Shown: piece after piece, positions 46,101 to 50,445 of the stretch | Layout of the letters: each line of letters starts with the position of its first letter | How positions within the stretch are numbered: the stretch's first letter is position 1 | Origin: JBGUVL01 sp964370395 | GTDB lineage: Bacteria > Bacillota_I > Bacilli_A > Erysipelotrichales > Erysipelotrichaceae | Assembly: GCA_964370395.1 (NCBI GenBank) | Contig: CAYJIZ010000018.1 | Span: forward strand, 1-58,639 | Direction of reading: 5' to 3' | Length of the DNA: 58,639 nt | The notes under the pieces: model-generated | The model's database searches: none | Told to the model about the DNA's origin: nothing | What the model saw: only the letters and a program-made list of their open reading frames with translations | Program-made: the position numbers and the translations under genes

Positions 46101-47461
46101 CAGCAAGTGATAGCACAGTAAACAAAATGACAAAGGTAAGTCTACATGCAACGAATAATGCAACGATTTATTATACTTTGGATGGAAGTACACCAACGAA
46201 TAAATCGCTTGTGTATCGTGATCCAATCGTGATAGAAAAAAATACAACGATAAAAGCGTTCAGTGCAAAAGCGGATTTTGTTGCTAGTGAAGTAGTGAGC
46301 TTTCATTATTATGTAAAAGGTGATATTACTATTGAAGAAGACAAGAATGAGATTATTAAAGTACAAAATCCAAGTAATGAGTTAATTGCTGCTGTAATAA
46401 GCAAAGAAGAATATGCTCAGTATTTGTTAGGAACGAATGTGAATATTAGAATCGTGTGTAATGTAGTACAACAAGTTGTTAGTGATGCTATTAAAACGGC
46501 ATTGAAAGACAGTACAATCGGTGGTTTCTATGATATTTCAATTTATAAAGAAGTAGGAACACAAAAAGAACAAGTAGTGTCAATGTTGAACAAACCGATA
46601 CGATTAGTGATTGATGTTCCTACTGCGTTATATCCGAAAAATGATATAACAAGAGTATTCAATGTATTACGTGTTCATAATGGACAAGTGAGTGTTTTAA
46701 ATGATTTGGATCTAAATCCAAAAACGGTTACTTTTGAAAGTGACTCGTTCTCAACTTATATCTTGTGTTACAAAGATAGCACGCAAGCAAAACCAGAAAA
46801 ACCAGTTGAACCAAATGTGCCAGTAACACCGAGTGAGCCACAAGTTCCTCCAACTCCACAAACGCCAAGTGAACCAAACGAGCCAAGTACACCACCAAAA
46901 ACACCAAGTGAACCAAATGAACCAAATACACCGCCAAAAACTCCAAGTGATGACAACAAACCGGTTCAAAATCCTGATGGTAGCGTAGATAAAGGCGATA
47001 TCAGCGTGAAACCGAATCCAGATGGAAAGAAACCAGTCATTAACGAAAACGGAACGATAAGCGTACCGAAAGACAGTGAAGTGAGTGTAGGTGGAAATGA
47101 TGTTACACTTAAAGATGGTGGAACAGTGAACAAAGATGGAACCATTAGTATTACGAAAAAAGGTAGTATTGTGAGTGATGGAAAAACCATTACGTTTGAC
47201 AAAGGTGCTCGAATTAGTAGTGATGGAAAAATTATTGTTCCTAAAGGAAGTCGAGTTATCATTGATGGAAAAGAAGTCTACTTTGAAGAAGGTGGGGAAA
47301 TTTCTTTTGATGGTACCTATACAATGGATGAAAAGGTGAAAAAAGAAGAGGAAAAAGGAAAGGAGAAAGAAAATAACATTCCTTATTTGCCTATCATTGC
47401 TTTATTAGTAGTGGGAGCAGCAATGTATTTCATTATTATGAAAAGAAGAAAAAGTGAATAA
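34139..47461 (+). CDS. Giant multidomain surface protein (4440 residues)
   Basis: Signal peptide (about 1-31: basic NILKRK, hydrophobic core, LQA). First beta-helix module of the GLUG/ZmpB kind at about 192-422, ending YYPQLKC. Alternating Ig-like (WYR...DIGK...Y.G) and fibronectin-III-like (NTKYDFYVQR) domains at about 608-1621. A second, longer beta-helix module at about 1758-2066, ending YPRLKW, then more Ig/Fn3 pairs to about 3470. Seven InlB-type B repeats (3476-3978), a chitobiase-like C-terminal domain (about 3990-4060), a FSTYILCYKD-type domain, a Pro-rich stretch (about 4218-4275), 29-residue repeats (4301-4396), a Lys/Glu linker and a membrane helix with tail KRRKSE. No LPXTG motif is seen, so anchoring may be by the helix. 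Probably an adhesin; no catalytic motif recognised. Confidence 0.9.
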   Translation: MNILKRKVFALLLITTMVVSQVLSLEILQAQTSNEIEVVLKEQDAYAKKLEVTTSIQGVTRFTLLQQEVAIESKDATSTTFFDVYRNGTYTVQANNEKGEVVEETNYEVNHFKDVEINDLHDRQLQLISRHTNTAYFLVNNEHKVVAQEKHNGVFEANYSYDKNGVYQVRVFDQENNELGFQFITITSLLDLNDKQERIIKNEDDLAQVKADLSGNYVLENDITLTSNVLNDVTFQGHLNGNGYTIENVQDTLFQNLENAVIENVIIKGKLAKSSRGTTIQNSGFYVEEEDANKDVALLLKSEATTFNNTFVLMNVEAKNVAGFVLEGTGNITNSYVSGYLKAENIYGFAKDMDIENSYISASLVGEKRILFSQKEVINCFYDYSINTIVDEKATAFSNEQIINELDLDGFVKKENYYPQLKCILEMKEKAQQLSLLSCVRVNTNSNLSALVENASINNQEETIKWDSEQASISNNTISLNEGNGEVRASNEAGDLNRFSLRSVESIEKATVGESTTATSTQITYPTRAGRYYKIQPSGGEEPLVPTTHQEALVGGWKIVYWDGSNVANDLKWNSTYIIYESDLNSLDEVAELTTKLGKNGGRLELSGNYAIGNVMTATITNPNTFDGTIYFESCDILSGTWTVLSNTKLNSTTTSATYTVTNNETSKYLRARFVCDTATGYEGTLMQATSNVVLLETPNVKIENKTRNDELYYIDDNLVASIESPEKVNEVIYQWFHVGSEEVIATGRNYTIKGSDIGKTLYVKVTPKTDSIFHGEKKSVNIEKILAIQSTTPVAKDNLKVVAKDDITVTLSMENSEGLYRYGYRKNGATSENIIPHMVSARNNSKIVITGLAANTKYDFYVQRVGENGYTDSDFSTDFISETTDKPHVSGDVVLSGKTVFEEELKVELKPEGSGQTGQFVWYRLDENGVRETPALATNVNSYKLQQDDINKKIEVVYEGTGNYTGEVTMISDTIMKKEYNAPAEKIIVNGKTDTTINVTLPTNTNGDKYIIGLSSTKEGIPIEYTKEGVVNSYSSAEQVQLEGLERDCDYFIFTRYAANETHQKSDWVSAELASSAKTEKKAFNGVIIFEYETTDLMGGQVLKASISTEDSTFNYKGTWEWTRIATDNARTPINNFTLTNDKRGTSYVVPTKEEVGVKYEVKFTANVGFEGSKTAQSNAVIETVNQQYATPSPDAIYMEAIDDSSFKVKMTEGEGSYRFAYKKADVTMLDSFGGFLTEVFTGDDNYTVIEKNVYSNTEVIIDGLDRNTKYIIKVQRVKDDKGEASDFAYSSQATSAEKQSVITKKTAIAGNVTLEGEMRFNEKIVATYNQAQYASKGSGDDLGGNWQWYRDTEKIANANSNEYTIVAEDIGKGLRVVYSMNSDDDFEGSVDSSTPSISKAISSSHIVTNLDSSFNTTTKLLEVKIESEAEANGQKVYYRIQLEGETAPNYPDEEALENWKEYKTVITISQDSAGREFEPNGNYVVYLLKTSTATHEGSSIFSKNFTIGKKAQLGKINLTGEIHVGKEAIATLSDANNDKGEWHWYYSATDYNTATPDTWVELKDGFSPTQDSTISTLVVPDEAKGRFLRAEFISSNNDIEGSVESGSSKKTVTKTYAERLKVTGKGYIGEPLTVTLENSDRDFKQMNLNDSYDTLINLYNSAGGKESTSYYLKNVKILTKNSFEVAVRDTMSLEVDESYMAISIALPDSKIYTNPDGTELALDSNDGYVNFDSQNKLRLLSAKSNKERIQFHYGTPISSAAEMTNFIAGLDKYNNRKGNYVITNNINMKNEVNKGVTTTNFSGTLNGDYHTISNVKTNIFTTFDGGTVKNLIFASGNLDINAREVGLLASDSTVDFTISRVYMANFSIAGDFNTAMFVGKPGGGYVVKESGSAGGSISTRNSFGNAIGNATVSGLLGWGSSKTGNGQKASVSDVSTINTTLNDLSKKWVSGCGAVYGGATDAKISAVGFNRIYSASPVDLPNNKGYVDNNNIGPLLGNLKGGVGGTTTIENAYYDGSLISANTMFSNTAGTMMTTKQMVGNGLSSGLGNQAWVYKEGFYPRLKWVVNEASVNSPNATDIVNLYAASRGAFISIDDKTTPEEIFNGEIKGSISIPEEFKNDNYTISATNGITVKNGILIPTGAIGTKVKVTVTYSDADGTATNTYDFTVKEKLAMIPTINMKGTTKFGETLSIDTGSVKGESFSWYRRKSGETTRTLIPGANASTYKLTSADIGCEIMAEVGAPGYATMGTSYVGLVTSVTPAVGPKEVNVTDNSISVKIDGVSGMIYELAYNDKGADNKTIVEETFQTGESLTIDKLSRNTTYEWYMRVAGGSGYEASAWSPVTEITTGKTEITGEITMGTNVNNGTNIDLSVPKTNGQIGTWKLERISENNDVEVINNSFSDLNNCSYKLQAADVGKKIKVTFTGSGSYQGSISKTSKVILKSNAQAPNAPNFVSATESTLKVNMNTVGRFDIGYSDNATGIIHVVEYEQNGMSDVEIPNLSRNKMYYVYARYSSDDANESSPWSAANFMQTSRTNVIGEISISGVFQTDKEILFQAPSTNGQTGTWKLERVIDNSSTTISHLNYQVDDMNRTLRYLLTDKDAKAQITATYSGNGDFQDSINKTSEKIANAKLSSTEDMPSLVEFESIKDYSIGVKVKDGKQVYQFGYALQGKTEITAFDATANAGTIITINGLARNTKYDLYVRKAEKTGYDASDWEKISEFTTDKSSLSGTIEYGIDAEGGTEETPKFGVASINKTYKAKYIPGVYDQAGDDSNVGTWQWYADDKAIVGATEESYKIQAMKGSPEISVRYIAKEESSFKGERSTNIGTLTKPAYKVPTTLPTVTANPEDGNNGSSLSIASTEIDDVFYYVQKANDETVPKVVLSSDAENNLEEEGKWFKAKSNNTVVVAPNTEYVVYISRLESNDFQTCGVISTRAVKTVKEQLNELTGVNIEEVNLGEDWKVLQDKEVKISIEGKPLDGVWQYYVSNNPNNEASWQNITAEIKNNVSEGKNETYAYTKAIFPLKYANGYYVRIVFSGRNDYEGSITYTSKAALLGTQIKGHAEVVSGNEIIVLKPINVQYVYGKNQDGTDIVDEESGKWTWYRETSIASGVFEEIEGKGVIGLQASYIPTGNDSGKKIYAVYTASRESIYSGSSSTQVLGTTLKADQNTPIDLSVRQVNGTHVQFNLPRNYKTDGKTIPEPQLEYKEKAVNVSDWSVNDAGESWIKNLKANTEYEVRAKFVGTSEYKPSGYSSSVDVTTKEQSFEENQLEMKTDVDNLTVGTRITATFSGKGFENGYFRVLRSNGTVVQDNIVGSKDDTKVTMEYECTNQDIGYNIIIHFQAAKSKSEYGGYVEKISEVVKKPTTKDVPSQPKLETIRLKETELKVEVDPHCEYVLSEFANPFNPLSNKWEKLKPDEVGGLIQDAKYHTFTGITPKKAYYLHARYAENASYNYGGSIVSSATTAWEKGNYSIEYVLNGGENNTNNKNAYNELDGEIIIYPPTKEGYNFVGWTSDTQTTPSEKVVIASGSEGNQKFTANWTPIKYSITYINNDGEFENENPIEYTIETESFTLTNPTKKGYTFVGWSKNGNDEKQVEVIIPKNSIGDLKFEAHFELKQYLISFDANEGKYVEGFTKEYNTKIGELPDTTREGHTFKGWFSEKTGGTKVTSDTLVPLDGATYYAQWQINQYDVVFDANGGTGVNKFTRDYDTELGTLPTTSKKGYDFVGWFTDANGGSQISETTKVKANLTTYFAHWKISEYTIGYDLTESSAVNDSRNPISYTFEKGYRLYEPTCPNKVFTGWTWRGLSTPNKQVVVDEGNFDDIMYIANWENPDYNVQFVTNGGSAVNTIGVKANEMIQEPAKPTKVGHTFDNWYEDEKCEKVWDFTKPINNNLTLYAKWTPLSYLVTFVTNSPTVITPQTVNYGEKVQAVASPQKEGYQFAGWYKEEQLLNVWDMQNDVVNAATSLYAKYLPILANVTSDTASDSTVNKMTKVSLHATNNATIYYTLDGSTPTNKSLVYRDPIVIEKNTTIKAFSAKADFVASEVVSFHYYVKGDITIEEDKNEIIKVQNPSNELIAAVISKEEYAQYLLGTNVNIRIVCNVVQQVVSDAIKTALKDSTIGGFYDISIYKEVGTQKEQVVSMLNKPIRLVIDVPTALYPKNDITRVFNVLRVHNGQVSVLNDLDLNPKTVTFESDSFSTYILCYKDSTQAKPEKPVEPNVPVTPSEPQVPPTPQTPSEPNEPSTPPKTPSEPNEPNTPPKTPSDDNKPVQNPDGSVDKGDISVKPNPDGKKPVINENGTISVPKDSEVSVGGNDVTLKDGGTVNKDGTISITKKGSIVSDGKTITFDKGARISSDGKIIVPKGSRVIIDGKEVYFEEGGEISFDGTYTMDEKVKKEEEKGKEKENNIPYLPIIALLVVGAAMYFIIMKRRKSE
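44564..46073 (+). repeat. Seven InlB B-type (Flg_new-like) repeats
   Basis: Coding repeats of about 65-75 residues, each with the pattern Y-x-[IV]-x-[FY]...N-G-G ... GY/GH-x-F-x-GW ... YA-x-W. The sixth and seventh also carry WYxE and VWD motifs. They are diverged at DNA level, unlike recently duplicated adhesin repeats. Confidence 0.85.
47039..47326 (+). repeat. 87-bp coding repeat, 29 residues, three copies plus a part
   Basis: Units at 47039-47125, 47126-47212 and 47213-47299, then a nine-residue partial unit. Each begins [IV]-x-x-[ND]-G-[TK]-I and has V-x-x-[DG]-G near the middle and a G-rich end. The exact length without gaps suggests a small beta-solenoid stalk next to the membrane anchor. 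Confidence 0.75.
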
Positions 47462-47465
47462 TATA

Positions 47466-47499
47466 AAAAAGAAGATTGTTTCATAACAATCTTCTTTTT
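47466..47499 (+). terminator. Terminator of the giant surface-protein gene
   Basis: AAAAAGAAGATTGTT (47466-47480) pairs with AACAATCTTCTTTTT (47485-47499) around TCAT: a 15-bp stem. Confidence 0.9.
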
Positions 47500-47567
47500 G
47501 TTGCAGTTACAACGGAAAGCATTCAAAACGCACGATATACTGTGAGTAGTGAATGGAGGTAATGAAA

Positions 47568-48233
47568 ATGAAGAACTATCAAAATAAAAGTGTTGGTGAG
47601 GTAGTAACAGCACTACCAGAAGCAATGTCATATTTTAAGCAAATAGGAATTGATTATTGTTGTGGAGGATATCGTCCTCTAACAGAAGCGATAAAAGAGG
47701 TAAAATTAGTGGAAGAGGAAGTGTATGCACAGTTGGAAAGGTTTGAAAACAAAAGCCAACCAAGTGTTTCGTTTGATCAGATGAGTGTAGCACAATTATG
47801 TGACTATATTGTTAATAAGCACCATGTTTATCTTCGTGAGGCATTACCACGCATCAATGATTATATGAATGCGGTGATGCGTGCGCATGGAGCGCAACAT
47901 CCCGAATTGTTTTCTTTGGGAAGTGAGTTTGGTAAATTGAATGCAGACTTACAGCAACATTTGATTAAGGAAGAAGAAGTGCTGTTTGTTATGTTGAAAC
48001 AACAAGAAGAAAAAGAAGCAGAGCCACTTGCAAACACAATTATTCATGAACACGAAGAAGCGGGAGAAATTTTATTGAAGTTAAGAAAAATTTCTAATAA
48101 TTATACACTGCCAAGCGATGCTTGTAACACATTTGCTAAGTTGTATCGCGCTTTGCAAGAAATGGAAGATGACTTACATACTCATATACATTTAGAAAAT
48201 AACATTTTATTAAAGAAACTAGATGAAAGATAA
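47568..48233 (+). CDS. ric: Iron-sulfur cluster repair di-iron protein
   Basis: RIC/YtfE/ScdA family: restores iron-sulfur clusters damaged by nitric oxide or oxidants. 221 residues. The N-terminal DUF542-type domain has DYCCGGYRPL (29-38) with the two conserved Cys. The hemerythrin-like four-helix bundle supplies di-iron ligands from HHVYLRE (85-86), HLIKEEE (131), HEHEEAGE (160-162) and the HTHIHLE segment (204-208). I start at ATG 47568, eight bases after GGAGG; the two ATGs before it overlap or crowd that site. A possible -10 TATACT lies at 47536-47541. Monocistronic, with a terminator on each side. Confidence 0.93.
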   Translation: MKNYQNKSVGEVVTALPEAMSYFKQIGIDYCCGGYRPLTEAIKEVKLVEEEVYAQLERFENKSQPSVSFDQMSVAQLCDYIVNKHHVYLREALPRINDYMNAVMRAHGAQHPELFSLGSEFGKLNADLQQHLIKEEEVLFVMLKQQEEKEAEPLANTIIHEHEEAGEILLKLRKISNNYTLPSDACNTFAKLYRALQEMEDDLHTHIHLENNILLKKLDER

Positions 48234-48255
48234 AAGACACCCGAAGGTGTCTTTT
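48232..48255 (+). terminator. Bidirectional terminator between ric and the acetyltransferase gene
   Basis: AAAAGACACC (48232-48241) pairs with GGTGTCTTTT (48246-48255) around CGAA. A and T runs on both sides suit both directions. Confidence 0.85.
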
Positions 48256-48256
48256 A

Positions 48257-48820
48257 TTATAGTGTTATGACAAAGGTTAAAGCATCGTATTTTTGATGAT
48301 TCACTTCGCGTAATTTAACATAGCGATTGCACTCTTTAAAGCCGATTGCTTCTGCCATTTTAATCAGTGGAATATTACCAGACCATGTTTGTGTATAGAC
48401 ATGGGTGTAACCAAATGATTTTAAATAGTTTAAATACATTTGATACGCAAGTCTACCATATCCATGTCCACGGTATTGTTGAGAAAAAATATCCATACCG
48501 ATTGCAATGTTTTTACCACTTTCCACAATTTTGTATTCCTCATCGATATAATACGCACTAAGAGTACCAATATGGGTTGCGAACGCATCGTTTAAACATA
48601 ACTGAAGACGCATTCGTAAACTTGTGTCTGTTTTTCTTTTCTCAATTTCGATAAGTTTATCTTGTCGATAGGTATCCCAATCAAAATCATCATCTTCTTC
48701 TCGCATCCATGGTGCATCCCACTTCATCCATTCCGTATCTTTAGTATTCCAATGGATAATGTCATCAATATCACTGGCGATCATATCGCGTAAAATAAGT
48801 ACTTCGTTTGTAATTTGCAT
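48257..48820 (-). CDS. GNAT-family N-acetyltransferase
   Basis: 187 residues with the GNAT fold. Acetyl-CoA binding is visible in QQYRGHGYGRLAYQMYLNYL (motif A, R/Q-x-x-G-x-G), followed by the WSGNIPLIKMAEAIGFKECN block common in RimL-like and drug-modifying acetyltransferases. An aromatic, acidic N-terminal part (HWNTKDTEWMKWDAPW) probably shapes the substrate pocket. The substrate could be a protein N-terminus, polyamine or antibiotic. The start has AAAGGAG before it. Upstream lies a mini-ORF and a switchable stem that could hide this ribosome binding site, which makes an inducible resistance-type function worth testing. Confidence 0.85.
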   Translation of the reverse strand: MQITNEVLILRDMIASDIDDIIHWNTKDTEWMKWDAPWMREEDDDFDWDTYRQDKLIEIEKRKTDTSLRMRLQLCLNDAFATHIGTLSAYYIDEEYKIVESGKNIAIGMDIFSQQYRGHGYGRLAYQMYLNYLKSFGYTHVYTQTWSGNIPLIKMAEAIGFKECNRYVKLREVNHQKYDALTFVITL

Positions 48821-48824
48821 TTTG

Positions 48825-48866
48825 TTCTCCTTTAATGGTGGAGAATTTAAATGACAGCAATTCTCC
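48825..48866 (-). promoter_or_regulatory. Mutually exclusive stems in the acetyltransferase leader
   Basis: On the minus-strand RNA, arm 1 GGAGAAUU (48859-48866, inside the leader ORF) pairs with arm 2 AAUUCUCC (48840-48847). Arm 2 can instead pair six bases with arm 3 GGAGAA (48825-48830), which is the ribosome binding site of the GNAT gene. This is the layout of a translational attenuator. Which state is on cannot be read with confidence. Confidence 0.55.
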
Positions 48867-48894
48867 TAACTGTATGTAATGTTGTGTTTTTCAT
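48847..48894 (-). CDS. Putative 15-residue leader peptide before the acetyltransferase
   Basis: Minus-strand ATG at 48892-48894, eight bases after AAAGGA, reads MKNTTLHTVRRIAVI and stops at 48847-48849. It lies between the extended -10 promoter and the GNAT gene. Codons 10-12 form one arm of the leader stem. Its ending IAVI recalls the IAVV arrest motif of the ErmA leader peptide, and RR recalls basic arrest motifs, but with 15 residues this may be coincidence. Confidence 0.5.
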   Translation of the reverse strand: MKNTTLHTVRRIAVI

Positions 48895-48919
48895 AATAAT
48901 CGTCCTTTCTCTTTCGTTC

Positions 48920-48928
48920 ATTATAACA
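48920..48928 (-). promoter_or_regulatory. Extended -10 promoter of the leader/acetyltransferase transcript
   Basis: Minus strand TGT-TATAAT (TATAAT at 48920-48925). The -35 region falls in the gatZ terminator hairpin and is poor. Confidence 0.5.
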
Positions 48929-48953
48929 AAAAAGCCTAGTTTGTACTAGGCTT
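48925..48953 (-). terminator. Terminator of the gatZ-like gene
   Basis: Minus-strand stem AAGCCTAGT/ACTAGGCTT (48945-48953 and 48932-48940) with loop ACAA and a T-run. Confidence 0.85.
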
Positions 48954-48958
48954 CATGA

Positions 48959-50278
48959 TTAGAATAATTCTTCTTGGTGTGTTGCGAATAAGTACTCATC
49001 AATCGTATTTTTAATACGGTCTTTGATTAATTCTTCTGGATCATTTTCAATTTCACCACATCTTACTCTTGTGTATTGAATTGGCATAAATTGTGATAAT
49101 GCAGCAAGGTTTACTCCATATTTACGTAAGTTGGCAATTAATTTTTCTTTTGCTTCGCTTACTTTTGCATCTGGCATATAGTAACGACTTCTATCAGAGA
49201 ATGAGAATTTACGTTTGAACCATAATTCGTTGTCATCTCCATGGTAGTGTTTGTTCCAGTTTTTTGGGTTAGCTAACATCGCTTCTTCTAAAACATTGAT
49301 AAAGTTTGATTTTTCATCGTCTTTTCCATGTAAGATCACATCTTCCATGTAAGCTAATGAGAATAAAGCTTCACGCATTGCATAAGTTAAACCAGGACCA
49401 ACTTTTAAAATTCCAACTCCATCTTCAATTAATTCTTTTAATTTGAATTTTGTTTGGTAATCTGTAGAGTGTCCTTCATAAATTAAGTTAGGGAATGCTT
49501 CCATTGCATTCATTAAATCTTTGGCTTTCGCACGGTCGTATTCAACACAACCAGCATCTTTTTCTTCCACACCAGGTTGTACAACAACAGCGATTACATC
49601 GTTCCAAGCATCTTGTAAACCTTCGTTAGCAAACGCATCTTCAAATGCTTTTACAGTCGCTTTCATGTCTTCAACACGAGTGACTTGCATTCCTGCATTT
49701 GGATCTTGTGCTCCACCAGGAATTGGTACTTCACTACCTACGATATACACAGGTGCGATCGCTTCTGGGTTTGTTTTTAATAATTCTTTGTATGTTTCAT
49801 CACAGACTTTTGTTAAAGCTGCTCCACGTCTTGCAATTGTTTCATCGCTTAAACGTTCATTAGGGTCGTCACTCGCTACTTTCATACTTGTATCGATGTG
49901 GATTTTAGTGAATCCAGCTGCGACATAACATCTTACTAATTCTTTTGCATCTTCCATTGCTTCTGCTTCATTTTTAGAAGCAAATGTTAATGGTCCTAAG
50001 TGGTCTCCTCCTAAGAAGATACGCTTTTGATCAAATCCGATACGATCTGCAATATCCATAACGAATTTTCTAAAATCGCTAGGTTTCATTCCAGTATACC
50101 CACCATTTTGGTCAACTTGGTTTGCTGTTGCTTCAATCAATGCACATGAATTGTCTCTTTTTGCACATTCGATTACCGCTTCGATTACGTATTCATTTGC
50201 ACTACAGCAAGAATAAATACCAACCGCTTTCCCTTCTTTTTGTTTTTTTACTAATTGTTTTAATGGATTATTATTCAT
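48959..50278 (-). CDS. gatZ: D-tagatose-bisphosphate aldolase class II accessory subunit (GatZ/KbaZ-like)
   Basis: 439 residues of the GatZ/KbaZ/AgaZ family, TIM-barrel proteins that stabilise and activate the class II tagatose-1,6-bisphosphate aldolase GatY/KbaY in galactitol or N-acetylgalactosamine breakdown. Family landmarks: GIYSCCSANEYVIEAV at the start, EATANQVDQNGGYTGM, FLGGDHLGP, KIHIDTSM, YIVGSEVPIPGGAQ and EGHSTDYQ. No catalytic GatY/KbaY gene or PTS gene is nearby: it is a single gene with its own promoter and terminator, so the partner is elsewhere or it acts alone. The ribosome binding site is AAAGGAGG. Breakdown of galactosamine released by GnpA would be a logical link, but this is inference. 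Confidence 0.88.
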   Translation of the reverse strand: MNNNPLKQLVKKQKEGKAVGIYSCCSANEYVIEAVIECAKRDNSCALIEATANQVDQNGGYTGMKPSDFRKFVMDIADRIGFDQKRIFLGGDHLGPLTFASKNEAEAMEDAKELVRCYVAAGFTKIHIDTSMKVASDDPNERLSDETIARRGAALTKVCDETYKELLKTNPEAIAPVYIVGSEVPIPGGAQDPNAGMQVTRVEDMKATVKAFEDAFANEGLQDAWNDVIAVVVQPGVEEKDAGCVEYDRAKAKDLMNAMEAFPNLIYEGHSTDYQTKFKLKELIEDGVGILKVGPGLTYAMREALFSLAYMEDVILHGKDDEKSNFINVLEEAMLANPKNWNKHYHGDDNELWFKRKFSFSDRSRYYMPDAKVSEAKEKLIANLRKYGVNLAALSQFMPIQYTRVRCGEIENDPEELIKDRIKNTIDEYLFATHQEELF

Positions 50279-50304
50279 AGTGATAAATCCTCCTTTACAT
50301 TTGC

Positions 50305-50333
50305 ATTATAGTACGCTTTTTAAGCTTTGTCTA
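50305..50333 (-). promoter_or_regulatory. Promoter of the gatZ-like gene
   Basis: Minus strand TAGACA (50328-50333), 17-base spacer, TATAAT (50305-50310). Confidence 0.75.
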
Positions 50334-50392
50334 ATGCTTTGTAGCACTCTTGTTAGTTTAGATAAATTATTTATTTAAAAAGATAAAAGGGG

Positions 50393-50421
50393 ATGACATA
50401 AATGAGTGAAAAAGTTATAAT
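50393..50421 (+). promoter_or_regulatory. Promoter of the CDF transporter gene
   Basis: ATGACA (50393-50398), 17-base spacer, TATAAT (50416-50421). The start codon lies 25 bases further, with GAGAGGGA as ribosome binding site. Confidence 0.75.
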
Positions 50422-50445
50422 ATATGGAACAAGAGAGGGATTTCT

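Noticed and set aside
46728..46969. Three overlapping minus-strand ORFs
   Set aside because: They are antisense of the proline-rich, low-complexity part of the giant surface protein.
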